Below are positions 8,580 through 18,495 of a stretch of 50,312 bases of DNA, in pieces. The stretch lies in contig CAMAYE010000004.1 of the NCBI GenBank assembly GCA_945862135.1, forward strand, positions 1 through 50,312, written 5' to 3'. Under the pieces are notes generated by a model. It saw only the letters and a program-made list of their open reading frames with translations, had not been told where the DNA came from and searched no databases. Origin of the DNA: Bordetella parapertussis (lineage in GTDB: Bacteria > Pseudomonadota > Gammaproteobacteria > Burkholderiales > SG8-41). The stretch's first letter is position 1, and the number at the start of each line of letters is the position of its first letter. A program made the position numbers and the translations under genes.

Positions 8580-11387
8580 ATGATTACCGGTTTATTGAAG
8601 AAAGTATTCGGCAGCCGCAACGAACGGTTGCTCAAACAATATCGGCGTACGGTTCGCGCAGTCAACGCGCTTGAACCGCAGATCGCGGCCCTGTCCGATG
8701 ATCAGTTGCGTGCCAAGACCGATGAATTCCGCGAACGTATCCGTCAGTCGGTAGCGGCGCCCGAGTCCCAGGCTGAAGCCGCCGGGCAATCTGCGGAAAT
8801 CGAACGCCGTCGCCGCGCTGCGCTGGATGCACTGCTTCCTGAAGCGTTTGCCGTGGTGCGCGAAGCCGGTAAACGTGTGATGGGCATGCGCCATTTTGAT
8901 GTTCAGCTGGTCGGCGGCATTGCATTGCATAACGGAAAAATTTCCGAAATGCGTACCGGCGAGGGCAAGACATTGGTTGCCACGCTGCCGGCCTACCTCA
9001 ATGCGCTTGCCGGAACCGGTGTGCATATCGTCACCGTTAACGACTACCTGGCGCAGCGCGATGCCGACTGGATGGGCCGCATCTACCGCTTCCTGGGGCT
9101 GACCGTCGGCGTCAATCTGTCGCAGATGGAGCACGACAAGAAGCAGGAAGCGTATCGCGCCGACATCACCTACGGTACCAACAACGAATTCGGTTTTGAT
9201 TATCTTCGCGACAACATGGTTTATGAGTTGTCGGAGAAAGTGCAGCGCGGGCTGGCTTTTGCGATTGTCGATGAGGTCGACTCGATCCTGATCGATGAAG
9301 CGCGTACGCCGCTTATCATATCCGGGCAGGCCGAGGATACGACCGACCTTTATGTGCGCATGAACAGCGTTGCTCCCAAGCTGGTACGGCAGAAAGATGA
9401 GAAAGCGTCGGGGGACTATTGGGTCGACGAAAAGGGGCACCAAGTTGTCCTCTCCGAGGATGGGCATGAGCATGCCGAGGCATTGCTCGCGCAGGCTGGC
9501 ATGCTGCCGGAGGGCGGCAGTCTTTACGATGCCACCAATATTTCGCTGATGCATCATCTGAACGCGGCTTTGCGCGCCCATAGCCTGTTTCATCGTGACC
9601 AGCAGTATGTCGTGCAGGACAACGAAATCATCATCGTCGACGAGTTCACCGGGCGACTGATGCCGGGACGCCGCTGGTCGGAAGGCCTTCATCAGGCGAT
9701 TGAGGCGAAGGAGGGCGTGGAGATCCAGAAGGAAAATCAGACCCTCGCAACAATCACCTTCCAGAATTATTTCCGCATGTACGGCAAGCTGGCCGGCATG
9801 ACAGGGACAGCAGATACCGAAGCCTATGAGTTCCAGCAGATCTACGGACTCGAAACGGTGGTCATCCCGACGCACCATCCAATGATCCGCGATGACCGCA
9901 TGGATCAGGTGTTCCGTACATCAAGGGAAAAATATCAGGCCATCATCAACGATATTCGTGGCTGCCACGAACGCGGTCAACCAGTGCTCGTCGGCACGAC
10001 TTCAATCGAGAACTCCGAGTACATTTCCGGCATCCTGCAAAAAGAGAAGTTGCCGCATAATGTGCTGAACGCGAAGCAGCATGCCCGTGAAGCGGAGATC
10101 ATCACGCAGGCGGGGCGGCCGCAGGTCATCACCATCGCTACCAACATGGCCGGCCGTGGCACGGATATCGTACTGGGCGGCAATCCGGAGCCGGAAATCA
10201 ACCGCGTGCTGGCGGATGAAAGTCTAGACCCTGACGCGCGCGAGAAGCGTGTTGCCGAATTGCGTGTCGAATGGCAGCAACGCCATGACCAAGTGCTTAA
10301 AGCCGGCGGTCTGCATATCATCGGTACCGAGCGCCACGAATCGCGGCGTATCGACAACCAGCTTCGTGGCCGCGCCGGCCGGCAGGGTGATGCCGGATCC
10401 AGTCGCTTCTATCTGGCGCTCGATGATGCGTTACTGCGCATTTTTGCCTCGGATCGCGTTGCCTCGATCATGGAACGGCTGAAAATGCCCGACGGCGAGG
10501 CGATTGAGCATCCCTGGGTGACGCGGTCGATCGAGAATGCGCAGCGCAAGGTTGAGGCTCGCAACTTCGACATGCGTAAACACTTGCTCGAGTATGATGA
10601 TGTCGCCAACGACCAGCGCAAGGTCATTTACCAGCAGCGCAACGATCTTCTCGATAGCTCCGACATTTCAACAACGATTTCGGCGATGCGTGCCGATGTG
10701 ATCATCGGACATGTGGCGACCCACGTTCCCCCCGGCAGTCTCGAAGAGCAGTGGGATATTCCGGGGCTGGAGACGATATTGCGCGGGGAATTGGGGCTGG
10801 AGCTGCCGATCCAGCAATGGCTGAAAGACAGCCCGGAACTGGAGGAGGCGGCTCTGCGTGATCGTGCGATTGATGCGGCGCACGCACGTTATGCAGAAAA
10901 GACCGGTTCGGTCGATCAGGCAGCGATGCGTCAGTATGAGCGGGCCATCATGCTGCAGAGCGTCGATTCGCACTGGCGCGAGCACCTGTCGGCGCTGGAT
11001 CACCTGCGGCAGGGCATCCACCTGCGCGGATACGCGCAGAAGAACCCGACCCAGGAATACAAGCGTGAGGCGTTTGAGTTGTTCTCGCTGCTGCTCGACA
11101 TGATCAAGACCGATGTTACCCGCACGCTGATGACGGTACAGATCCGCAGTGCCGAGGAATTGCGTGCAGCCGAGGAGCATGAGGCGCTGCAGAACGTGCA
11201 GTACCAGCACGCGTCGTCGCCGGACGAAGCGGCTGTAGCCGAATTTGCTGAAACAGCTGCGCAGCCGGATGACCAGGGCGAAGCCCTGCAACCTTTCGTG
11301 CGCGGCGGTCAAAAGGTCGGCCGCAATGATCCCTGCCCCTGCGGTTCGGGCAAAAAATACAAGCAGTGCCACGGAAAGCTGAGCTGA
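8580..11387 (+). CDS. secA: Protein translocase ATPase SecA
   Basis: SecA drives preproteins through SecYEG at the inner membrane. The 935-residue product is full length: Walker [15 protein letters not shown] (GEGKT at 127-131), helicase motif II within [21 protein letters not shown], the preprotein cross-linking region, motif VI-like [13 protein letters not shown], and the C-terminal zinc-binding SecB/phospholipid motif [17 protein letters not shown] 8580 ([16 protein letters not shown]) gives the conserved N-terminus; an in-frame start 36 bases upstream lies inside the terminator hairpin and was rejected. argJ follows 15 bases after the stop. Confidence 0.98.
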   Translation: MITGLLKKVFGSRNERLLKQYRRTVRAVNALEPQIAALSDDQLRAKTDEFRERIRQSVAAPESQAEAAGQSAEIERRRRAALDALLPEAFAVVREAGKRVMGMRHFDVQLVGGIALHNGKISEMRTGEGKTLVATLPAYLNALAGTGVHIVTVNDYLAQRDADWMGRIYRFLGLTVGVNLSQMEHDKKQEAYRADITYGTNNEFGFDYLRDNMVYELSEKVQRGLAFAIVDEVDSILIDEARTPLIISGQAEDTTDLYVRMNSVAPKLVRQKDEKASGDYWVDEKGHQVVLSEDGHEHAEALLAQAGMLPEGGSLYDATNISLMHHLNAALRAHSLFHRDQQYVVQDNEIIIVDEFTGRLMPGRRWSEGLHQAIEAKEGVEIQKENQTLATITFQNYFRMYGKLAGMTGTADTEAYEFQQIYGLETVVIPTHHPMIRDDRMDQVFRTSREKYQAIINDIRGCHERGQPVLVGTTSIENSEYISGILQKEKLPHNVLNAKQHAREAEIITQAGRPQVITIATNMAGRGTDIVLGGNPEPEINRVLADESLDPDAREKRVAELRVEWQQRHDQVLKAGGLHIIGTERHESRRIDNQLRGRAGRQGDAGSSRFYLALDDALLRIFASDRVASIMERLKMPDGEAIEHPWVTRSIENAQRKVEARNFDMRKHLLEYDDVANDQRKVIYQQRNDLLDSSDISTTISAMRADVIIGHVATHVPPGSLEEQWDIPGLETILRGELGLELPIQQWLKDSPELEEAALRDRAIDAAHARYAEKTGSVDQAAMRQYERAIMLQSVDSHWREHLSALDHLRQGIHLRGYAQKNPTQEYKREAFELFSLLLDMIKTDVTRTLMTVQIRSAEELRAAEEHEALQNVQYQHASSPDEAAVAEFAETAAQPDDQGEALQPFVRGGQKVGRNDPCPCGSGKKYKQCHGKLS

Positions 11388-11402
11388 GTAGGGGAGCACG
11401 TC

Positions 11403-12641
11403 ATGCCCGTCAATCTGAATCCGCCGGATCCCAAAACGTTATTGCCGGTCGCCGGCGTCAGACTCGGCATTGCCCAGGCGGGTATCCGCAAAGCCGGCCG
11501 CAAGGATCTGTTGTTGATCAGTCTTGATGAAGGCGCCCATGTGGCTGGCGTTTTCACGCAGAACCGGTTTTGTGCCGCACCCGTCGTGGTATCTCGTCAG
11601 CATCTGTCGATGATTGACCCCGGGAAGGGAGTTCGCGCTCTGGTGATCAATACCGGTGTTGCCAACGCCGGTACCGGTGCCGAGGGTTTGGCCCGTGCGC
11701 GGCAGACTTGCAACGATGCGGCGCAATTACTTGGCTGCACGGCGGCGCAGGTGTTGCCGTTTTCAACCGGCGTGATCATGGAGCCGCTGCCCGTAGACCG
11801 GATCACCGCGGGATTGCCGCAGTGTATTGCCGCCCTCAAGGCGAATGCCTGGGCGGAGGCTGCAGAAGCCATCATGACCACTGATACCGTGCCGAAGGCG
11901 GTGTCGCGGCAGTTTCCCGTGGGCGATGCGATCATCACCTTCAGCGGCATTGCCAAGGGTGCCGGCATGATCCATCCCGGGATGGCGACGATGCTCGGAT
12001 TTGTCGCCACCGATGCGAAGGTGAGTCAGCCGCTGGTAAAGGCCGCAGTCGCCTACGCAGCACAGCATTCGTTCAACGCCATTACCGTCGATGGCGACAC
12101 GTCGACCAACGACAGTTTCATGCTGATCGCCACCGGCAAGGCGGCAATGACCGAAATCACAGATGCGAAGAGCCCCGAATACACGGCGTTTCGCGATGCC
12201 GTGACGGTGGTGGCGACGACACTGGCGCAAGCGATCGTGCGTGACGGTGAAGGCGCGACCAAGTTCATCACCATCAAGGTGGAAGCGGGACGCAACGAAG
12301 ACGAATGCCGCAAGGTCGCGTTCGCGATTGCACATTCGCCGCTGATCAAGACGGCATTTTTTGCGTCCGACCCGAATCTCGGACGGATACTGGCGGCGAT
12401 CGGTTACGCCGGCATTGCGGATCTCGAAGTCGACGGTGTCGAACTGTATCTGGACGACGTGCTGGTGGCCGAACGTGGTGGACGCAGTCCGTCTTATGAA
12501 GAAGCCCAGGGCCAGCGGGTGATGAAGCAGGCGGAGATCACGGTGTGCGTCGTGCTCAATCGCGGCCGCGCCATGACGACGGTCTGGACCTGTGACCTGT
12601 CGCATGACTATGTCAGCATCAATGCTGACTATAGAAGCTAA
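11403..12641 (+). CDS. argJ: Bifunctional glutamate N-acetyltransferase / amino-acid acetyltransferase
   Basis: ArgJ transfers the acetyl group of N-acetylornithine to glutamate, recycling acetyl groups in arginine synthesis. It is made as a proenzyme that cleaves itself in two. The 412-residue product contains the cleavage motif [10 protein letters not shown]; the nucleophile is Thr196, after Ala195. Also seen are [13 protein letters not shown] near the N-terminus, [10 protein letters not shown], and the C-terminal [19 protein letters not shown]. Whether it also makes N-acetylglutamate from acetyl-CoA cannot be read from the sequence. The start has a GGGGAG ribosome site. Confidence 0.96.
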   Translation: MPVNLNPPDPKTLLPVAGVRLGIAQAGIRKAGRKDLLLISLDEGAHVAGVFTQNRFCAAPVVVSRQHLSMIDPGKGVRALVINTGVANAGTGAEGLARARQTCNDAAQLLGCTAAQVLPFSTGVIMEPLPVDRITAGLPQCIAALKANAWAEAAEAIMTTDTVPKAVSRQFPVGDAIITFSGIAKGAGMIHPGMATMLGFVATDAKVSQPLVKAAVAYAAQHSFNAITVDGDTSTNDSFMLIATGKAAMTEITDAKSPEYTAFRDAVTVVATTLAQAIVRDGEGATKFITIKVEAGRNEDECRKVAFAIAHSPLIKTAFFASDPNLGRILAAIGYAGIADLEVDGVELYLDDVLVAERGGRSPSYEEAQGQRVMKQAEITVCVVLNRGRAMTTVWTCDLSHDYVSINADYRS

Positions 12642-12648
12642 AAAATAC

Positions 12649-12668
12649 TTTAAAAACAACGGGTTATG
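12649..12668 (+). repeat. Dispersed AT-rich element, copy 1 (TTTAAAAACAA-N4-TTATR)
   Basis: This is the first of four copies of a bipartite motif. It begins seven bases after the argJ stop and ends on the ATG of the DUF815 gene. The other copies are at 22921-22940 (+), 31853-31872 (+) and 40511-40530 (-). All sixteen defined positions are identical in the four. Confidence 0.6.
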
Positions 12669-13568
12669 AAGAATTCTCGACCTGCGGGCCCGTCATCTGA
12701 CTTGGCTGCGCTGCTGGGACGCGCGGAGTCTGTGCTGGCGCGCCTTGAGCAGATTCTCCCGGCGCCGGCGGCGACCGTGGACTGGAAGGCGTCGATTGCA
12801 TTCCGCTGGCGGCGCAAGGGCGAGCGGGTAGCGCTCGAGCCCATCCATCAGGTACATGACATTGATCTTCGCGACCTTCATGGTATCGATGATCAGAAAA
12901 AACAGGTCGAGCAAAACACGCGACAGTTTGTCGAAGGCCTTCCCGCCAACAACGTGCTGCTGACCGGTGCGCGCGGCACCGGCAAGTCGTCACTGGTGAA
13001 GGCGCTGCTGAACAAATATGCCTCGCGCGGCTTGCGTCTGATCGAAGTCGAAAAGCGCGACCTCACCGATCTGCCGGACATCGTTGAATTGATTCATGCA
13101 CGGCCTGAGCGCTTTGTGCTGTATTGCGATGATCTGTCATTCGAGGCGGATGAACATGGATACAAGGCGCTGAAGGTGGTGCTCGACGGTTCCGTTGCCG
13201 CGGCATCCGAGAACTGCCTGGTCTATGCCACATCGAACCGCCGCCATCTGATGCCGGAATTCATGAACGAGAATCTTGAATACCAGCATGTCGGCGAAGA
13301 GATTCACCCCGGCGAAACCAGCGAGGAAAAGGTTTCGCTGTCGGAGCGTTTTGGTTTGTGGGTATCGTTCCATTCATTCGACCAGGACGAATACCTGAGC
13401 ATTGTTCGCGTCTGGCTGGAGCACTTCAAGGTGCCCGGCATAAAAAGCGCCGAAGTCGAGCACGCGGCGCTGCAATGGGCGCTGACCCGTGGATCGCGCA
13501 GCGGCCGGGTGGCCTGGCAGTTCGCCCGCGACTGGGCCGGCCGCACGCGCCTCGCGCGGCGCAAATAA
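12666..13568 (+). CDS. DUF815 family ATP-binding protein (AAA+-like)
   Basis: The 300-residue product belongs to the DUF815 family of P-loop ATPases. Walker A is GARGTGKSS at residues 101-109, and the Walker B-like stretch is FVLYCDDLSFE. The segment VYATSNRRHLMPEFMNEN resembles sensor 1 of AAA+ proteins. The family role is not established. It is followed five bases later by the MutT-ThiE fusion, a pairing known from Betaproteobacteria, so a housekeeping function is likely. No clear ribosome site precedes ATG 12666; the upstream sequence is the dispersed AT-rich element, which is odd for a gene in this GC-rich region. Confidence 0.85.
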   Translation: MKNSRPAGPSSDLAALLGRAESVLARLEQILPAPAATVDWKASIAFRWRRKGERVALEPIHQVHDIDLRDLHGIDDQKKQVEQNTRQFVEGLPANNVLLTGARGTGKSSLVKALLNKYASRGLRLIEVEKRDLTDLPDIVELIHARPERFVLYCDDLSFEADEHGYKALKVVLDGSVAAASENCLVYATSNRRHLMPEFMNENLEYQHVGEEIHPGETSEEKVSLSERFGLWVSFHSFDQDEYLSIVRVWLEHFKVPGIKSAEVEHAALQWALTRGSRSGRVAWQFARDWAGRTRLARRK

Positions 13569-13573
13569 ACCCA

Positions 13574-14542
13574 ATGAGCACGTCCCCGGGGCGCCGCCGC
13601 ATTGCGGTTGTCGCGGCGGTGCTGCAGCAGCCCGACGGGCGCTTTCTGCTGGCGCAACGACCGCAGGGCAAGGTCTATGCCGGTTACTGGGAGTTTCCGG
13701 GCGGCAAGGTTGAACCCGGCGAGACTCCACTGCAGGCGCTGACCCGCGAACTGCATGAAGAACTTGGCATTGAGGTCACCGCAGCCTACCCCTGGCTGAT
13801 CCGCGAATTCGATTACGAACACGCCGACGTCAAGCTGCATTTTTTTCGTGTCCGCGGCTGGCGCGGTGACCTGCACGGTCGCGAATCGCAGGCGTTTGCA
13901 TGGCAGCGTATTGATGCGATTGACGTATCGCCGCTGCTGCCGGCGAACGGTCCCATCCTCAGTGCGCTGGCCATTCCCGAAACCTATGGCATTACCGGGT
14001 TTGCCGCTTCGGAACAGCCGTGTGCTCTGGTCGCAATCGATGCCGCGCTGCGTGCTGGACTGCGGCTGATCCAGGTGCGCGGCAAGGATTGGCCCGCCGG
14101 ATCCTTTGCCGGCTATGCGCGGGAGATTGTTATGCGTGCCCGGGCCAGTGGTGCAAAGGTGCTGATCAACGGTGATATTGAACTGGCGCAACGCTGCGGT
14201 GCTGACGGCGTGCATTTGACGTCACGGCAGCTGCACACACTGGTATCGCGGCCACCGCTGGCGTTGATCGGCGCCTCCTGTCACAGCGTCGATGAACTGC
14301 GCCGCGCGGAAGCGCTCGGTGCGGATTTTGCCGTGCTTGGACCGGTATTGCCGACATCGACGCATCCTGAGGCGCAGTTACTGGGCTGGCCGGGTTTTGC
14401 CGCCAGCATTGCCGACACACGGATTCCGGTGTTCGCGCTGGGTGGTTTACGGAAGACAGATCGAGTGCAGGCCCTGGTCAACGGTGCGCACGGGCTGGCG
14501 ATGATCCGCGGTGCCTGGATGCCGGTTACCTCGCCCGACTAG
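13574..14542 (+). CDS. Nudix hydrolase (MutT-like) fused to a ThiE/TenI-like domain
   Basis: Residues 1-130 form a MutT-type Nudix domain with the full Nudix box (the run [18 protein letters not shown] continuing into HEELG). MutT hydrolyses 8-oxo-dGTP and prevents A:T to C:G transversions. Residues 145-322 resemble thiamine-phosphate synthase: LIQVRGKDW, a [17 protein letters not shown] segment, [22 protein letters not shown] and VFALGGL. Several ThiE catalytic positions differ (INDR is INGD, and the TxTK end of the phosphate loop is THPE), so thiamine synthesis by this domain is doubtful. This two-domain layout is common in Betaproteobacteria. ATG 13574 is five bases past the DUF815 stop. 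Its stop overlaps the yacG stop on the other strand. Confidence 0.88.
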   Translation: MSTSPGRRRIAVVAAVLQQPDGRFLLAQRPQGKVYAGYWEFPGGKVEPGETPLQALTRELHEELGIEVTAAYPWLIREFDYEHADVKLHFFRVRGWRGDLHGRESQAFAWQRIDAIDVSPLLPANGPILSALAIPETYGITGFAASEQPCALVAIDAALRAGLRLIQVRGKDWPAGSFAGYAREIVMRARASGAKVLINGDIELAQRCGADGVHLTSRQLHTLVSRPPLALIGASCHSVDELRRAEALGADFAVLGPVLPTSTHPEAQLLGWPGFAASIADTRIPVFALGGLRKTDRVQALVNGAHGLAMIRGAWMPVTSPD

Positions 14543-14742
14543 TTCGGCCTGAAATCGGGGTCTGCCGTCGGCAGTTCTTCGGATTCGTCGTTCTCGACGA
14601 CCGGTACGCGATAACTTTCGCTGGCCCATGCGCCGAGATCAATCATTTTGCAGCGCTCGGAGCAGAACGGGCGGTAGCGGTTTTCAGGATTCCATTCGAT
14701 GCTTGCACCGCATTGCGGGCAGGCGACAATTCTTCCAGCCAT
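14539..14742 (-). CDS. yacG: DNA gyrase inhibitor YacG, zinc-binding
   Basis: This 67-residue protein has the YacG zinc site, CPQCG near the N-terminus and FCSERCK after it, then [14 protein letters not shown]. YacG binds the gyrase GyrB C-terminal region and blocks DNA binding. It lies downstream of zapD (three bases apart), as in the usual coaE-zapD-yacG operon. The TAG overlaps the TAG of the convergent MutT-ThiE gene in a shared CTAG. Confidence 0.92.
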   Translation of the reverse strand: MAGRIVACPQCGASIEWNPENRYRPFCSERCKMIDLGAWASESYRVPVVENDESEELPTADPDFRPN

Positions 14743-14745
14743 GGT

Positions 14746-15501
14746 TCAGAGGTTGCAGAAGGTCAGTTCAAATTCGACGTCGGATTCAGACGCCTTCGGA
14801 CGCTGCATGCCTTCCTGAGTGGTGAAGCGGATGTTCAGCGCATATTTGTTAGCGCTGATTTCCGGAACGCAGGCATAGTCATCGTTCAGTCCGATGCGCA
14901 GCATTTGCGCCATACGACCGGCCATCATCTGCTGGTAAACACCCTGCTGGGCGATCTGCGCAGTGGTTTTACCGCTTTCACGGAGCAACCGCAGCACGAT
15001 GCCGATGGCATCGCGTGTTGGCAGGAACGGCGCCAGCCACTGCTGCAAATCGTGGCGCCGGAGATCTGATGCCTGCTGCAGCCAATAGTGATAGGAGGGC
15101 AGGTCGAACTCGCAGACACCGCCGGGTATCGCCGTACGCTGCTTGATGCTCATCAGCCACTCGTTTTCCCGCAGTTCCTGGCCAACCTTGCCCGATGCCT
15201 GGAAAAGTCGCGAAGAGGACTGGTCGATCTGCCAAAGCACGTTTTCCAGCGCTTCTTCGGAAATGTCGGGGTTGTCGCGCAGGGCTTCCAGCACCTGTTT
15301 CTGGCGCTCGAGTTCCTGAAGCAGGTCCGATTTAAGGTCGGCACGACTCGCAACTTCGAGGATTTCGAATATCAGCAGCAAGGCGACATGATGCTCTTCG
15401 CCGTCATTTTTACCGACGAAGTAGTCGATGCGCTCGAACAGATCCTCAAGTCGCAACAGGGTCCGCACGCGCTCGCTTAATGGATGCTCGTAGACAATCA
15501 C
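14746..15501 (-). CDS. zapD: Cell division protein ZapD
   Basis: ZapD binds the FtsZ C-terminal peptide and bundles FtsZ filaments. The product (251 residues from this start) shows the family blocks YEHPLSERVRTLLRLEDLF at the N-terminus, EVASRADLKSDLLQELERQ, CEFDLPSYHYWL and SANKYALNIRFT. GTG 15501 yields MIVYEHPL, as I remember betaproteobacterial ZapD proteins starting; a TTG at 15516 in the same frame is the alternative. Neither has a good ribosome site, so the start is uncertain while the identity is not. It sits between coaE and yacG. Confidence 0.92.
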   Translation of the reverse strand: MIVYEHPLSERVRTLLRLEDLFERIDYFVGKNDGEEHHVALLLIFEILEVASRADLKSDLLQELERQKQVLEALRDNPDISEEALENVLWQIDQSSSRLFQASGKVGQELRENEWLMSIKQRTAIPGGVCEFDLPSYHYWLQQASDLRRHDLQQWLAPFLPTRDAIGIVLRLLRESGKTTAQIAQQGVYQQMMAGRMAQMLRIGLNDDYACVPEISANKYALNIRFTTQEGMQRPKASESDVEFELTFCNL

Positions 15502-15589
15502 GCCCTGTGCGCTCAATGGAGTTGGATAAGAATGCAGTTGCGGGAGTATCGGACAAAAAGCAGAAAAAATAAAGGCTTAATGCACCGTG

Positions 15590-16219
15590 TCAGGGCGTAT
15601 TTCTGGGGTTGCCCGTAGTCTTTTTCGCCAGATTTATGTAGCGCTCGTGGAGTGCGGCGACCTGGTGACGCAGCGCGGGCAAATCGCTGTCGTTATGCAG
15701 GACATCATCGGCGCGGGCGAGGCGTTGCTGGCGCGGCAATTGTGCGGCCATGATCGCGCCCACCGCCTCAGCGGAAAGTCCGCTACGCTGCATCGTGCGG
15801 CTGATCTGAACGGATTCATCACAATCAATGACCAGTATCCGCTGCACCAGGTCGGGATAGCCGGTGGACTCGAGCAGCAACGGAACGACCAGCATGACAT
15901 AGGGTGCTGCTGACGCTGCAACCCGGCGCCTTGCTTCCGCACGAATCATCGGATGGAGAATGCCCTCCAGAATCTTGCGTTGCGAGGGATCTGCAAAGAC
16001 GATCTCGCGCATTTTATTCCGGTCAAGGCTGCCGTCAGCAGCGACGGTCTTGCTGCCGAAAGCGGTGATGATGGCGGGCATGGCTTGTCCGCTAGGGTGG
16101 GTCAGTTCGTGTGCGATATCGTCGGTATCGACGATGTCGGCACCAAATTCTGCGAAAAGTGCAGCGGCGCTTGATTTGCCCGATCCGATACCGCCGGTGA
16201 CGCCGACGCAGTACGCCAT
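15590..16219 (-). CDS. coaE: Dephospho-CoA kinase
   Basis: CoaE phosphorylates the ribose 3'-OH of dephospho-CoA, the last step of coenzyme A synthesis. The 209-residue product starts MAYCVGVTGGIGSGKSS, with the P-loop at residues 9-16. It carries the DTDDIAHELT motif and EGILHPMIR, both typical. ATG 16219 was taken because it starts directly with the P-loop strand; the open frame extends upstream into pilD without homology. The start overlaps the pilD stop by one base (TGATG), implying translational coupling. Confidence 0.96.
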   Translation of the reverse strand: MAYCVGVTGGIGSGKSSAAALFAEFGADIVDTDDIAHELTHPSGQAMPAIITAFGSKTVAADGSLDRNKMREIVFADPSQRKILEGILHPMIRAEARRRVAASAAPYVMLVVPLLLESTGYPDLVQRILVIDCDESVQISRTMQRSGLSAEAVGAIMAAQLPRQQRLARADDVLHNDSDLPALRHQVAALHERYINLAKKTTGNPRNTP

Positions 16220-17070
16220 CAGAGCGGGCCGAGGTAAGCCCGGGTCAGGGCGGGGCCGTAGAGCATGGCGATCATGCCGGCGATCGCCAGGTAAGGGCCA
16301 AATGGAATCGGCACACTGCGTTCCCGGCCTGCAAAAGCAATCATGCCGATACCGATCACGGCGCCGACCAGTGATGAAAGCAGTATGGTCAATGGCAGCA
16401 TGGTCCAGCCCAGCCAGGCGCCGATAGCCGCGAGCAGCTTGAAGTCGCCGTAACCCATGCCTTCCTTGCCGGTGGCCCATTTGAAGACCCAGTACACCGA
16501 CCACAGCGACAGGTAGCCGGCGACTGCACCTATAACTGCTGACGACAGGGAAACGTAGGTGTTGTCTATGTTGAACAGCAGGCCCAGCCAGAGCAGGGGT
16601 AGCGTGATGCTGTCCGGCAGGTAGAAGGTGTCGAGGTCAATAAACGTCAATGTGATCATCGACCAGGTGAAGATCAGGGCTCCGGCGGCGGCGATGCCGA
16701 AGCCGAAATGCCAGGCGACAAATCCGGAGAGGATTCCGGTCAGCAGTTCGATTGTGGGATAGCGGCGCGAGATGCGCGTCCCGCAGCCGGCGCATTTGCC
16801 GCGCAGTGCGAGCCAACTGATGATCGGTATGTTTTGCAGTGCACTGATGCGATGTCCGCACGATGGACATGCCGAACGCGGCACCAAGAGGTTGTATTGC
16901 TCGGTTGCTGGGGATTCCTGCCCGGACAGTTCAGCGCATTCGGCGCGCCAGTTGCGCTCCATCATCTTGGGCAGACGGTGGATTACGACGTTCAGGAAAC
17001 TGCCGATGCACAGGCCGAACAGCGCGGCACATATGGCAAATACAGCAGGATTGGACAAGGCGTTGATCAT
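16219..17070 (-). CDS. pilD: Type IV prepilin peptidase / N-methyltransferase
   Basis: PilD cleaves the leader of type IV prepilins and pseudopilins at the inner membrane and methylates the new N-terminus. The 283-residue protein has an N-terminal membrane segment with GLCIGSFLNVVIHRLP, a cytoplasmic four-cysteine zinc loop (CPSC, then CAGC) and about seven further membrane segments. The two catalytic aspartates are visible in TFIDLDTFYLPDSI and in the GXGD motif of MGYGDFKLLAAIGAWLG. It lies 84 bases downstream of pilC and overlaps coaE. Confidence 0.95.
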   Translation of the reverse strand: MINALSNPAVFAICAALFGLCIGSFLNVVIHRLPKMMERNWRAECAELSGQESPATEQYNLLVPRSACPSCGHRISALQNIPIISWLALRGKCAGCGTRISRRYPTIELLTGILSGFVAWHFGFGIAAAGALIFTWSMITLTFIDLDTFYLPDSITLPLLWLGLLFNIDNTYVSLSSAVIGAVAGYLSLWSVYWVFKWATGKEGMGYGDFKLLAAIGAWLGWTMLPLTILLSSLVGAVIGIGMIAFAGRERSVPIPFGPYLAIAGMIAMLYGPALTRAYLGPL

Positions 17071-17154
17071 GGATGCAGCCAGCAGTCGGTAGGCGTCGGT
17101 TCGCAGCGCTGGGCGCGCGCCGAGCCGGAGCCGGCGCGTTTCGAAGCCCTTGTT

Positions 17155-18381
17155 TTAAACCGCAGATCCGAGTTTGAAAATCGGCAGATACATGGCAATC
17201 ACCATGCCGCCGATCAGCGTGCCCAGAACGACCATGATCATCGGCTCCATCAGGCTCGACAGCGCTTCGACAGTATCGTCAACTTCCTGCTCGAAGAAGT
17301 CGGCAACCTTGCCCAGCATGGCATCCAGCGAGCCGGCCTCTTCACCGATCATCGCCATCTGGATCACCATGTTGGGAAAGACTTCCGTGCCCTGCATCGA
17401 GGACGTCAGGCTTGACCCGGTCGAGACTTCAGATTGGATTTTTTTTGTTGCCACGTAATACACATAGTTGCCTGATGCGCCGGCAACAGAGCCCAGCGCT
17501 TCAACCAGCGGCACACCGGCGGCAAACATCGTCGCCAGAGTGCGAGTCCAGCGTGCGATGGAGGACTTGCGGATCAGGTCGCCGAACACCGGAATCTTCA
17601 GAACCAGACGATCCATGAACATCTGCATTTTCACCGAACGTTTCCAGGTCCAGAAAAAGGCGTAGATGCTGGCGCCCATGCTGCCGAACAGGATGAACCA
17701 GTTGGCAACAACGAAGTCCGATATCGCCATCACGATCAGCGTGGGCGTCGGAAGATCTGCGCCGAAGCTCTTGAATACTTCCTTGAACGCCGGGATCACG
17801 AAAATCATGATGATTGCGGTGATCACAACCGCAACGACGATGATCGCGATCGGGTAGAACAGCGCCGACTTGATCTTGGCCTTGATGCCGAGGATCTTTT
17901 CCTTGTAGGTCGCGAGACGGTCGAGCAGGCTTTCCAGAATACCGGCAGCTTCGCCGGCGCCAACCAGATTGCAGAACAGCGCATCAAAGTGAAGCGGGTG
18001 TTTTTCAAAGGCTTGCTTGAGGTTCATGCCGGTTTCAACATCGGCCTTGATCGTCATCAGCAGGCGTGCCACAGCCGGGTTGGCGTGGCCCTTGCCGACA
18101 ATGTCAAAGGCCTGCAGCAACGGGACACCGGATTTCATCATCGTCGCCAATTGCCGGGTAAAAAGCGTGATGTCCTTTTCGGAAACCGAGCCACCTTTGC
18201 CAAGACGCTGCTTTTTGACCTCGGTAACCTTGATTCCCTGGCGGCGGAGTACTGCATTGACTTGTGCCTCGCCACTGGCCTGCATTTCGCCCCGTACGGT
18301 TTTTCCGGCGCGATCCTGTCCGACCCAACGGTAGGTGACTTCTACGATATCCGGCTTACGAGCAGCAACGGCTGTGGCCAT
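17155..18381 (-). CDS. pilC: Type IV pilus inner-membrane platform protein PilC
   Basis: PilC/GspF-type protein of 408 residues. It contains two GspF domains, each followed by membrane helices: LFTRQLATMMKSGVPLLQAFDI and, in the second half, ARWTRTLATMFAAGVPLVEAL. Hydrophobic segments are at about 180-205, 225-245 and 375-400. PilC couples the pilus motors PilB and PilT to pilin assembly. ATG 18381 has a GGAGG ribosome site. The assembly ATPase pilB, which usually precedes pilC, is not here; the upstream gene is a CorC-like protein, so pilB must be elsewhere if the pilus is functional. Confidence 0.95.
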   Translation of the reverse strand: MATAVAARKPDIVEVTYRWVGQDRAGKTVRGEMQASGEAQVNAVLRRQGIKVTEVKKQRLGKGGSVSEKDITLFTRQLATMMKSGVPLLQAFDIVGKGHANPAVARLLMTIKADVETGMNLKQAFEKHPLHFDALFCNLVGAGEAAGILESLLDRLATYKEKILGIKAKIKSALFYPIAIIVVAVVITAIIMIFVIPAFKEVFKSFGADLPTPTLIVMAISDFVVANWFILFGSMGASIYAFFWTWKRSVKMQMFMDRLVLKIPVFGDLIRKSSIARWTRTLATMFAAGVPLVEALGSVAGASGNYVYYVATKKIQSEVSTGSSLTSSMQGTEVFPNMVIQMAMIGEEAGSLDAMLGKVADFFEQEVDDTVEALSSLMEPMIMVVLGTLIGGMVIAMYLPIFKLGSAV

Positions 18382-18442
18382 GGTGAGCCTCCAAAATCTC
18401 TCAAGGAACCAATAAGTTACAGGTGGTTATTCATGGAATGAT

Positions 18443-18469
18443 GCCTTTACTGGCCCCCTTTGTAAAGGC
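18443..18469. repeat. Inverted repeat between the CorC-like gene and pilC
   Basis: GCCTTTAC (18443-18450) and GTAAAGGC (18462-18469) are perfect 8-bp inverted repeats with an 11-base loop. The hairpin lies in the leader of pilC and has no T-tract on either side, so it is not a typical intrinsic terminator. It may be an operator, an RNA stem or a factor-dependent 3' end for the upstream gene. Confidence 0.4.
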
Positions 18470-18495
18470 GATACCGCACACTCCCGCAGGCTTGG

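Noticed and set aside
18451-18466. TGGC...GT pattern that could suggest a sigma-54 promoter before pilC
   Set aside because: The -12 GC is missing and the spacing does not fit; the pattern is part of the loop of an inverted repeat.
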